64,000 bases of DNA from Ephydatia muelleri (Eukaryota; Porifera; Demospongiae; Spongillida; Spongillidae). A program made the position numbers and the translations under genes. This document shows positions 33,219-43,600 of this stretch, in pieces. Each line of letters starts with the position of its first letter. Within the stretch, counting starts at the first letter, position 1. Location: assembly GCA_013339895.1 (NCBI GenBank), contig JABACO010000006.1, positions 6,770,087 to 6,834,086 of the forward strand, in the 5' to 3' direction. The notes beneath the pieces were generated by a model. It was not told the origin of the DNA. It searched no databases and saw nothing but the letters and a program-made list of their open reading frames with translations.

Positions 33219-33509
33219 GACAATGCATCAAGGAATTCCTGAGCTACTTCCGTACTGCATTTCCAGGTGCAACGATCCCCATAAATGCACATGTTGGAGG
33301 ATCACGCTACTGAGTGGGTCAGACTCACTCATGTTGGATTTGGTCTCCTTGGAGAGCAGGGGGCTAAATCCATCCATGCAAAGTTCAACTCCCTTGGAAG
33401 AGCATACACTGCAATCCCAGACAGGGTAGAAAGGCTGAAGTGTATCATGAAGGAACATTTAGTCAGCATAGCTCCTGACATGGTAGCAGCTATACCACCT
33501 CCCAATTAG
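33219..33509 (+). pseudogene. RAG1-like terminal exon with catalytic glutamate
   Basis: After a 1-nt frame change near 33284 the frame reads MHMLEDHATEWVRLTHVGFG, then LLGEQGAKSIHAKFNSL (Glu codon 33354-33356) and a VERLKCIMKEHLVSIAP helix. This matches RAG1 ASEGNESGNKLFRRFRKM (E962) and the following helix. TAG at 33507 ends it; RKKSLDDT follows in frame, so the stop may itself be a mutation. Confidence 0.7.
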
Positions 33510-35092
33510 CGGAAGAAGTCACTTGATGATACGTAGACTACTAAAGCCATCGTTTGTACTAATCCACCATAATACGCGACCCTGTTCTGGCTTCACAAAC
33601 AACTTAATTTTGCATTCAAGCAAAGGGCTCCTGAATTGTAGAAATTTTGTCCATAGTATTTTACAACTGAGGGAGTGGGTGCCATCACGCGAGTTCGTGT
33701 CTCGAAAATGTCGCTTCGCGCCACGACTAACCTGATGCGTGTGAAACACAAGTATGCTCGAGTCACGCACGGGTATCACTCGTGACGCGCGCACGCGTGT
33801 GTCAAGAAGCTACGTCTGGATGGTACTGTATGCGCGATTTATACAAACGATCCCGATCGCATCGGGTAAGATCGCATAGTAACTCAACTGGTAGAAAACC
33901 TTTTTGGGCAGCGCGATGAGAGGTCTGGGACCGATTTCATGCCATCAAAAAACTGAAGGAGGGCCACACTTCAACTACACAGCATGGTACTATCCGCACG
34001 TGAGTCAATTTTGAGGGCACGAGATGGAGGAACGTATAGATTCAACATGAAATGCTTCTCCCGGGTATGGAAGCCGATTTTTCTATAGGAAGGCCTAGTT
34101 TTTAGTACATTTTATAGTTCTTCGATGTACTAACTATATTATTTTCAAATGTCAAAATCGTAAATCGTAAAGATATTGACACAAATGACCGTGGATTATT
34201 GTAATGAGAAACCCTTCTCATTGACTACCTGTACATTTGGGGACAATGTTATGACAATCCTAGGGAAGCCCCAGCTTAAATAGGAAAAATACGGCGACAC
34301 CACTAAAAATCATAATAAATGTAGTGTACTAACATTTTCAAATTTCAAATCCTGGGAAAAATCTGGCGTCCTTGGTATACAACTAACCCATACATTGGTA
34401 TGGGAAGGTATACGGGAATATTCGGTGATTCGCAAACCGCGAGTAAATTATTCTGACTTTTGACCGCTCATTTCTGGATATGTTTCATACACTACATGTA
34501 ACAAAAATGATGACAATAGCAATATTCATCAACACCAACGCCCAATAACTAATTCAATGCATAAGATCTATATTTCAGAGCACATGCAGTACATGACAAT
34601 GAGACATTCCATGCAAAAATAACACGTATGGACATAATGACAACTGGCGTTACTCATGAGTTGATATTGCGACTTTTAAAGTCAATACTGTTAAGCGTCG
34701 CTCTGTTTATAATCGCCATTGTTTAATATCACGGAATCCTCTAGAAGTTGCATAGGCTAGAAAAGCATCCGCATGTATGAATACACATTGATTATTTACA
34801 TGTACTATATGTCATATGTTGACAGCGCAAAAACAGAGTGAGCCAGTGGATGCACGTGGAATCAAAACACAGTGAATGATAGTGACATCTACTGTAAACA
34901 TGTGACAGTCCCGTCTTTCATGCACCTGTGGATCTCCCATGGGAATGTTAAAATGCGTGTAATTAGACACAGTCGTTACATGCAACAAATGCAAGTGCAT
35001 GTCTGTATACATAAGCCAGACATTATTTAATTATTATCATTTTTACTTTTGCAGTAGGAGTGGCGCATATCACGCTTACGTCGAGGATAGTT
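33510..35092. other. Intergenic region upstream of receptor 2
   Basis: No gene recognised. It lies between the RAG1-like relic and the receptor 2 start, so promoter elements for receptor 2 should be here. None could be assigned. Confidence 0.4.
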
Positions 35093-35279
35093 ATGGAGTT
35101 GTGCTTCGTCCTCCTCTTTGCTCTTCTGATGGCAAGCTCTACATTCAGCAGTAGGTTTGCTATTTAATGGCGTGTATGTTCTCGACAATGTAGTATAATG
35201 CTGACTGAGAGAACTTAAATTCTGCTTGCATTAACGCGGCTCATGTACATGCATGCACACACACACACACACACGCACG

Positions 35280-35317
<38 letters not shown>

Positions 35318-35322
35318 CACAC

Positions 35323-35392
<70 letters not shown>

Positions 35393-38300
35393 GCGCGCAC
35401 AATTTGCGCCGTGCAGCTTCCAATACAGAATGCTCACTACCCAATTCGGTGGAAGGTCGCGGAACAGTGGGAGCGGCTTGCATTGGGGACCGCGTCACCT
35501 TCGCGTGCAACGCCTCGAGTCCAAGCACCCTCACTCTGCGGTGGGAGCACGGCGGGAAAGTGGACGATTTTTACCGCAACGACGACTTTCCGCTGAGAGT
35601 GGTCCCGCCTTTCAACCTCACCTTGATGTCCAGCACACCCTTCCTCGCTTCGGTCGCCGAGCTTGTGGTGCCGGCGGTCTTTAACGCGGCAATCGGAGCG
35701 GGTATCTCGTGTTTCAGCAGGGACGCGTCAACTCAAACGCTCATCAAGCGAGGATGCGTCATGCTAGCGGGTAGGCATGCATTTCTTATATATACACCTG
35801 CCTTCATGCTGCACATGTACGTTGTAGGTACATGCAGTGTATATGCACGATGGACTCAGCATGCGGCACATCATCCAATGCACTGCATGACAATGCCAAT
35901 GCATGGTTGTCAAGCCATGGTGGCGTGTACGCGATGCCTTACATATAGAGTCGACCCTTTTCGCAGCTCCTCCCATAGTTGCCAACATCTTCCCCGTCAG
36001 CTGCACGCTTTCGTCGGTGACTGTCCAGTGGAGCGCAATTTCCGCCGTGGGCGCTGTGGATGGATACGCGCTCTCCACAACGCAGCTACAGGGGGGTGGC
36101 GACGCGTCCTACTACGGCTTTGTGGGACCAGAAACGAACAGCTACACCTTGTCTAATCTCCTACCTGGAACGTGGTATAACGCTACAGCCCAGGGAGTGG
36201 TTTGCAATAAAACGCAATACGGTAGCAGAAATGGAGTCACATTTACTGTGTCAGGTGAGTGAATTGAAAGGTTTTCATCAGTATGGAGATCGAGCAATAA
36301 ATCCCACAATTTTTCAAAACACAACAGTTTCGCAATACCCTCATATTACGGTATGCTCAGTCTACAACATGTTGAGCGACCTGGAAGGAAACAGCATTTA
36401 TCAAGCTGCAAATGAGTTGAGAACAATATGGAACGCTTCGGTAAATCGAATTAAGATAAGCAGCAGCACGCTAGTATATCGTATGTTGACGCGTTTTCCA
36501 TCAGATAGGTGCCAAGCTCACGGGACCCCAGGTGCAATCTCTTCCCTGTGACGTCACCGCGGGCTACACAGTCCGTTACGTTTGCGACCAGAATGCGGGA
36601 ACCTCAGCATCGTATCACGTGGACACGGCGAGCTGCGGTGAGCTCTGCAGCCACGCCTATAGTGTGAACCTTGCGCGGGGTTCGTCCTGCAACGTGTCGG
36701 TGAGCAGCGAGAACCTGCTGCTGGCCACTGCAACGAAGCGTGCAGGTCAGTCCTGCATGCATGCATGCCGCATGGACCAGGCGACGTTGCTATAGGAACT
36801 AAGTCATTTTCGAACTATGCGCAAGAATGTATATTATCAGAGCAGTTCTTTATTACTTCTTTTTATTATAATTTCTTTTTTTCTTTTTCTCTCCGTACAT
36901 TAGCTTCATCGTATTTATATTATAATATACTTATGCATTAAAAAACAAAAAACACGAAATATAGCTAGTTGAATCCATTACGTGTACATATATATATATC
37001 ATTGGTTGTGCAGAGCCAGCAAATGTACTACTATCGGTCAAACTCGCCAGCGTCATCCCCCCACTTTCCTTCGCTTGTGTCCTCCTTTCCGGCCTCATCG
37101 GCACGTCCGGATGCAGCATTTCCATCGGCCCGTCTCGAGACCATCTCACTCACACCAGCGTCTCCACGCGTCGAGGAGCCTTCGGGGAAAACCTGGTCGT
37201 CACGTTTGACGAAGCCGTACCGCTGCAGACGTCGACCGAGTACGTCTACGAGGCGACGCTTCTGTCTCCTAGCAACGACCTACAGTGCGTAGTCGCCAGA
37301 GGTTCCTTTACGACCGGAATATGTGAGTCACAATCTGGAGATGCATGCAACATTTAAAACATTGGCATATCACACTGAATCAATTCAAAAACGGTGCATG
37401 CTTTCCTGCATGTATTCACGCATAGGATTGTATAGGAGTGTTCCCGTTACTAGTACATCCATCCCATGCCGCATGCATCGTGGATATAGGGTGCAGCTTT
37501 GAAGTTGCGGCCGGCGAGCAGAACAAAACGGCTTGCGGTCCGTGCGACAAAGGGAGCAGGAGCGTCGCAGTGGCCAACGGGTGTGTGTGTTACAGCGGTA
37601 TCGTCCCGGGGTCCAAGGCCTACTACGCGTGCGATGGCGGGTACGGGAGCGAGTCCAGGGAATGCCTGCGAGATGGGAAATGGAGCGGGGCGCCGCTCGT
37701 GTGCGGCAATTCTTCCACCGTAATACAGGCTTCTGGAGGTATTTGCATGCATGAATGCACGCGCGCGCATGCGTGACATTTTTGAATTGTAACAATCACG
37801 TTCCTCCTCTCTTCCTCCTTTTCCAGCCACCCTGGATGCTGCAGGCATCGCAGGTGTGTCAGTGGGAGTGGTCATAATACTCTTGATTCTTCTAATGGTC
37901 ATCGGAGCTTCACTGTTTATGCTCCGTAGAACTATTGGTAGGTGATGCGCACGCATTCGAATGTTGCCTGCATGCTTGCAGGCTGATGGTTTTTCGAAAT
38001 GTATCGTGCCAATTTTACCGCACTAAGCAAAAATCTTTTAATGGGCAGGCAGACATACTGCAGAGCAAGAAATAATCAAGAAGCGTAATGAGAGAGAGAG
38101 CTCAGAGGGGATGGGAGTAAATAACATGTTTATACTACAAACTGTGTGGTCACAGTGTGTGGCATGCCCAAGGACCATGCATGGATGACCAAGTTACGTA
38201 TACATGTTGCGAGTGGACGAACAAATATGTATTCATTTATTAACTTTCCCCATGAGACCGTAATTACTCTCCATATTGTATACATGTTGCAGCTTACTGC

Positions 38301-39158
38301 TACAATATCAAACACACCTTTCTGCATGTCTACATCCAATCTCACCGTACCCTTGAGTGCGTATTAGTAGGTCTCCTTGCAACCATGCCATCCCTGTATC
38401 AGTCAGTGTGCATATGCACACACATGGTATTTACGTACACTAACGAAACATTCCTCTTCTTATTGCACAGAACACAGACAACGGTTAGAAACGAAAAGGT
38501 ACAGTTGCTTGCAGAGAGAGCGGAGTGGTGTGGGAGTGGCCAGGATGTTTACTATTAAAGACGTAGCACACAGTTTAAAGTAATCTGCGTATTTAACAAA
38601 AGTAGCCATAATTATAAATGTATTATCTCATCAATAGCAATTCCAGAGCAATTATAAATGAATAACTCAATACTGACATTTTCACATACCAGCAGCAATA
38701 GCTTGTTAGCTTGTTGGAAAAGAATCCCTAGGGTTTATATTTAGTGACTTTGACTTGAGTGCAGTGCACATACTTCAACACCACAAGGATATATCATGCA
38801 TGAACGACAACTGAATGTAAAGTTGATTGTACAGTGACTGTATCATAAAAAGTCCATTAATTTTGCCTTAATCTTTATAATAACCTGAAGTGATTGCTCC
38901 CCTTCAGACGAATACATAGTGCTGGCAGAAAGACATCTGGAGACCTTGCAGCAGCTAAGAATGTAAGAAATAGGGCAATTAAAAATAACGATGGATGCTG
39001 GAGGGATGGAAAGAGGCCATTTCTAAATCTGACCTCTGCCCCACCCAATGCAGGATCAACAAATTCTCACTATCAGAGTTGAACACGATGGAGGCCATCT
39101 ACTGCTTCCTCCTGACCCCCCAGAAACCGTAGTGTACAGCACAATAAGGCATTGCTGA
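35093..39158 (+). CDS. Receptor 2: Ig/FN3/Sushi single-pass receptor with C-terminal ITIM-like motif
   Basis: Predicted type I membrane protein. Exons: 35093-35150, 35417-35770, 35967-36254, 36509-36745, 37014-37322, 37490-37738, 37827-37937, 38049-38084, 38471-38498, 38908-38962 and 39054-39158. All have GT-AG ends with agreeing phases; the extracellular exons are all phase 1-1. Order: signal peptide [19 protein letters not shown], Ig domain, FN3, two FN3-like domains, Sushi/CCP, membrane helix, and a basic tail ending [19 protein letters not shown] satisfies (I/V/L/S)-x-Y-x-x-(I/V/L), the ITIM that recruits SH2 phosphatases in vertebrate receptors. The extracellular exons are much more GC-rich than their flanks. 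The 36-nt exon at 38049 is optional, being phase 1-1 and removable without a shift. Confidence 0.75.
35253..35398. repeat. (AC)n microsatellite with GC interruptions
   Basis: About 145 bp in intron 1 of receptor 2, ending GCGCGCGC. Confidence 0.97.
35417..35770 (+). CDS. Receptor 2 exon 2: Ig domain
   Basis: Contains RVTFACNAS (B-strand Cys), LTLRWEHGG (C-strand Trp) and GAGISCFSR (F-strand Cys), the canonical Ig pair and tryptophan, in a phase 1-1 exon. It follows a 58-nt signal-peptide exon. Confidence 0.8.
35967..36254 (+). CDS. Receptor 2 exon 3: FN3 domain
   Basis: [10 protein letters not shown] (B-strand Trp), VDGYALSTT (C strand) and [16 protein letters not shown] (tyrosine-corner region) mark an FN3 domain. 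Phase 1-1, 288 nt, ending at a GTGAGT donor. Confidence 0.78.
36509..37322 (+). CDS. Receptor 2 exons 4-5: divergent FN3-like domains
   Basis: Exon 36509-36745 reads [33 protein letters not shown]; exon 37014-37322 reads [40 protein letters not shown]. Both have strand patterns like the second half of FN3 folds but lack a clear B-strand Trp. Both are phase 1-1. An intermediate exon in the 36255-36508 intron cannot be excluded. Confidence 0.6.
37490..37738 (+). CDS. Receptor 2 exon 6: Sushi/CCP domain
   Basis: Reads [39 protein letters not shown], then PLVC. The G-Y...C-L-x-D-G-x-W-S-G...C signature is diagnostic of CCP modules, which mediate protein recognition in complement and adhesion proteins. 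Two extra cysteines precede it (CGPC). Confidence 0.85.
37827..37937 (+). CDS. Receptor 2 transmembrane exon
   Basis: Hydrophobic [20 protein letters not shown] followed by MLRRTI. The 111-nt exon is phase 1-1, with TTTTCCAG acceptor and GTAGGT donor. Confidence 0.85.
39054..39158 (+). CDS. Receptor 2 last exon with ITIM-like VVYSTI
   Basis: Phase-0 entry after CCCAATGCAG, 35 codons to TGA 39156-39158. It reads [20 protein letters not shown] then [14 protein letters not shown]. The phase chain from the membrane exon reaches this frame (1, 1, 1, 2, 0). The alternative frame from a different reading of exon 38908 would give a tail without the motif but does not fit the upstream phase. Confidence 0.6.
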   Translation, partial: DQQILTIRVEHDGGHLLLPPDPPETVVYSTIRHC

Positions 39159-39808
39159 GAAGTAATTCTATATAATGCACACCACATGTATTGAAAGTGC
39201 ATACATTTTATCATATTGTGGGCAAACAAACCAGTGCAGCTCTTTAGCACTTCTGCCAAAATATATGTAGACTAAGTGTGTATGCAATAATTGTGTCGTC
39301 CAGATCATTACATTTCTTTTCTGTGTGCTAAATGAAGGGAAACATCGTACGTGCCACACAATCATGCATGCACACACACACACACACATGATCATGCATG
39401 TCCACACACAGCAATTGATGTACACAAAAGCAGTACATGCACTGTACTTGCTAGTACAATTCCACATGCATGAGGGTATGAGAGTGTACACCACTGTTAT
39501 GACAAGCATTAAATCAAAGAAGACACGGTGATATCCATGGGTTGGGGTAAGGGTGGGAATGGGTGAAACAATTCCTACGTAGCCATTTCAATATTGAAGG
39601 TGGCCAAGCGATGTGTGGGTGTGTGGCTACAGTAATGGTACAGTTGTGTAAGTACCACATTCACATGTACACTGACAAGTATTGTCTATACAACACAAAC
39701 CCTCAAACACATACAAACAAGTGCACACGTGCACCACACACAAACACACACACACCTCTCACACATGCTATGGTGCATGCATACGTGCAACTCCAGGAGT
39801 TGGGTAGT

Positions 39809-39822
39809 TTTATTTAAATAAA
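39809..39822. promoter_or_regulatory. Palindromic bidirectional poly(A) signal
   Basis: TTTATTTAAATAAA reads AATAAA on both strands. It lies between the convergent stops of receptor 2 (39158) and the SLC37-like gene (39937), about 125 nt beyond the latter. One sequence could serve both transcripts. Usage is inferred. Confidence 0.5.
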
Positions 39823-39936
39823 CTCAATTCACCGTCCGAATACAAAACAAAAATTCATTTACAACGTAGCTGTGATTAGTTTAATGCACATCATAGAATA
39901 ACATGTCAGCCACCTGGTCAGACCATGCCCACAGGA

Positions 39937-40438
39937 TCATAACCGTGTATCCTCATCTTGTGTGTTTGATGTTAGCGTGACTGATGATGGTTCTTCTGTT
40001 TGTGGATCTGATGTTAGTGGAATCAATGTCTCTTCTTTATGGTGTACTCTTGTGTGACATCTGCAAGTGATTAGAATACCACATACAACAGAGAGAGATA
40101 TGTGCTCATATGTACACAGCCTCGCATACACTAACATGAGCCACACTGAGCATGTGACACACACAAATGAGAGCCACATTGATCATGTGACATACCAGCA
40201 TGTGCATGTGACATACACTAGCATGAGCTACAGTACACTGATCATGTGCCATGCACTCAGAGAAACAATGTGGTACAAGCATTCCAGGTCGAAGCAACTG
40301 GTGCAGGAATATTACATGTAGTAGTATGTACCCCGCACTTGGCCACGCACAAATAAAAGCAGTACATAAACAAATACGTACTATGGCTCACACATGCACC
40401 CCACACACACACACACACACACGCACACACACATACAC

Positions 40439-40511
<73 letters not shown>

Positions 40512-40692
40512 TCACTTCAAAGGCTTACCGATTCTGCACAGTCAAAGCACAGGTTAGTGCGTCCTTGGTAGCCAGTCGAGACATGCACTACATGAGAAAT
40601 CAGCTTATTGATGTCGTTCCGAGAGGGACACATACCACTGCCGCCAGAAGACTGGCTCCCATCAGGAAGTAGAAGGTCACATCCCACCCCTG
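39937..40692 (-). CDS. SLC37-like last helix and cytoplasmic end
   Basis: 40635-40692 encodes GWDVTFYFLMGASLLAAV. The final exon 39937-40060 encodes CHTRVHHKEETLIPLTSD... to a TGA, with a dilysine-poor acidic tail. The phase 0 to phase 2 step requires an exon of length 2 mod 3 between them. Candidates are a 5-nt microexon (40529-40533) or a 59-nt exon (40529-40587), both using the same GTAAGC donor. Confidence 0.6.
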
Positions 40693-43600
40693 CAGAGGAA
40701 CACAACCAGAGTGGTCACAACAGCATCACCATCCATGCTTCTCTATTAATAGCAGCTCGATATTGTTATTCCTCTTTCAGATTTACGGTTTATATGTTAA
40801 CAGTGGTACTTCCAATGAAAAATTTTAACCACTTGTTTGTTTATTATTTCTTATATTTATTTCAAAGACAGTAGTTAATCCCTCGTTGCATTCAGTGCAT
40901 GTTCAAAGGTCACACTCCTCCAGGGCTATTCCATTTGTGGCTTATTGAACAAGTGGTCACATAAGACATTGTGAAGGGGAGGAGGCCCTTGAGGATCAAG
41001 ACAGGAGGCAAGCACTGAAGATGACCATGAGGCCAATCTCTTTGCACAGGCAGTGGAGCTTATTGAGTGCCAGTCATTTGTATCATCTAACACATCGTTT
41101 GTGAATCACACACATCTACTTTGAATAGTATTTTACTCACTGAGATGGACACAGGCTACAGTGGTACAGGGACTAGCACACACATACATGTACACTCACA
41201 AACAGACTAACATCACACACACACACACACATACACACGCAACACCCACATGCACACACAAATACACACATACATGCACACTCACATATGCACACTCACA
41301 CACACAAACACACACATACACAGCTAAGGTGGCACACAGTGTAAATGCATAGAGCAGCTGTAATGGTTGCCACCAAACGGGAAATTAATAATAATCCCCC
41401 CCCACAGCGCATGCGCAGTATATACACCAAATACAATAACACTACATCTCCCTTTGTTTGCAAGTTCTTGTCAGAGCCTATCTGGAGGCCTCATGGCAAT
41501 GCCTGTTCTAGATCTCGTGCGCATGGCGATTGGGCTTGATCTCTCAGGTTGGATATGCCGTTGATAGTTCTCTTCATCATCCACATTTTCAGACTCTTCA
41601 TTTTCTTCATTGCTGGGATTAACATCATCATTCATGCTATTTTCCTCCTCTGTGAGAAGTGTTTCATTGCTTTTGTCCTCTGAATGTCCATCCTGCTGAG
41701 TGCCTGGGACCGTTATAAGGTGTTGGCGATTTCTGCGAACAATGCCTCCAGAGGTGGAAACAATGTAGGATCTTGGGGTGTCAGCTGTCGCAACAATCCT
41801 TCCTCTTGTCTGTTTGTCACCCGTTCGAACCCAGACCTCTGTTTCATTGTTTAACTCTGATTGTGCTCGAGCACCGTGTCGCTTGTCGTAGTTGTCTTTC
41901 TGTGTCCTTTTTGCCAATTCATCAGATTTGTAAAATGCTTTGAGGTGTGACCATTCAGGAATCAGCCAGCTTGTTATTTGTGGTATGGTTGTGCGTATGC
42001 GCCGTCCAAACAAGAGTTCAGCTGGACTGAGACCACACCATGGCAAAGGTGTTGCCCTGTAGTTAAGCAGAGCCAGTTGAGGATCATCAGCTTGCTGAAG
42101 GAGTGCTTTGATTGTTTTCACTGTCCGTTCAGCTAGCCCATTACCTCTAGGGTAGTACGGGCTACTGGTGGTATGCTGAAAACCGTATGAAGCAGCAAAT
42201 GCTTTCATTTCCTTTGAAGTGTACTGAGGCCCATTATCTGTGACAAGTTCTTCTGGAATGCCATTATGTGCAAATACCAGCTTGAATGATTCAATCAATG
42301 TCTGAGATGTTGTTCTTGGAAGTTGTATCACCTCTGGGAATCTGGAAAAATAATCAACTATGATGAGGTATGTGTGTCCATGCAACATGAATATGTCTGA
42401 AGCTATCTTCTGCCACGGATACTTGGGGAGAGCTGTGGGTATCATTGGTTCCACTGGGTTAACGTTCCTTTTCGTACACACATGACAGTCTTGAATCATT
42501 TTGTGAATCTGTTGACTCAGCCCTGGCCACCAGACAGCAGCTGTGGCTCTCAAGCGACATCGCTGGATTCCAAGGTGACCGTCATGTAGCTTTTGTAAGG
42601 TGTAAGGGTGTAGAGATGCTGGGACAATTATTCTGCTTCCATACAATAGCAGGTCATTGCAGATGCTTAGGTCATTTCGAACCAGCCAGAATGGTTTGAG
42701 ATTGGTTGTGATTTTTTGCTTTGAGGGCCATCCATTTAGACAGAACTGTCGGAGTGCAGTGCATACAGGATCAGTTTGCTGAGCTGATCGATATCGTTCT
42801 AGGAGCGACTTGGTGATGGGAGTGGACGAGGTGAGTGCCTCTACAAATAGTTCTACCTCGCTGTCAGGGATACTGTTGTCTGCAGTGACTGTTGGACACG
42901 GAGCTCTAGATAATGTGTCTGCTGTGAACAATTGCTTTCCTGGCTTGTGTTCAATAGAATAGTCATATCTTGCCATCCGCAGTCGAAATCTCAGTATGCG
43001 AGGTGGAAGTGAGTCAAGGTGTTTAGTGCTTAGTAATGGGATCAGAGGCTTGTGATCGGTCTCAATTGTGAAGTGCTTTCCAATCACAAAGGTGGAAAAT
43101 TTGTCACATGCCCAGACAATCGCTAGCGCCTCCTTTTCAATTTGTGCGTAACGCTTTTCAGTGTCAGACATTGATCTCGATGCAAATGCCACAGGTTTCC
43201 AGCTGCTTTTGTCTCTTTGTAGAAGAACTGCTCCAAGACCATATGATGAAGCATCAGCTGATACTTTCGTGTCTGCTGCAGGATCATACAGGGCAAGGAC
43301 AGCCGGCTTTGTGATTTCATTCTTTAGCATTGAAAAAGCCAAATCCTGTTTAGCACCCCATAGCCAAGCATTGCGAGTGCTCAACAATTCACGTAAAGGT
43401 TGAGACAGTTCTGAAAGATGAGGCGAGAATTTTCCAAACTGATTGATCATACCCAGAAATCGTCGCAATTCAGACACATTTTCAGGTTTGGGCATCTTAT
43501 GAATGGCTGATGTCTTGTCAGGATCTGGATGAACTCCTTTTTGGTCGATGATATGACCCAGGAATTGGATCTGACATCTTGAGAACACGCATTTTGTTGG

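Larger units (their letters stand above)
29903..33509 (+). pseudogene. RAG1-like gene, multi-exon, decayed
   Basis: The RAG1/Transib family comprises DDE recombinases; vertebrate RAG1 with RAG2 cuts V(D)J signals. About eleven exons (30123-30419, 30471-about 31060, 31104-31389, 31452-31658, 31708-31953, 32007-32083, 32141-32343, 32396-32710, 32760-32924, 32982-33162, 33219-33509) have introns of 50-110 bp. A start exon at 29891/29903 is possible. The order follows RAG1: paired-zinc N-terminus, RING, zinc finger, and core with GGDKGG (D1), GDYEF (D2), CPFC, PPGLH and GEQGAKSIHAKF (E). Lesions: stops at 31376 (TGA), 31540 (TAA) and 32684 (TAA), and frame changes near 31238 and 33284. Splice sites are intact. 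The intron-rich structure argues for a former host gene rather than a fresh transposon. No RAG2-like Kelch gene is visible. Confidence 0.75.

Noticed and set aside
29903..33509. RAG1-like gene as an active RAG-type transposon with its own terminal repeats
   Set aside because: I saw no CACA/CACT-type inverted repeats with 5-bp duplications at either side and no Kelch-type RAG2 frame. The many introns also argue against it.
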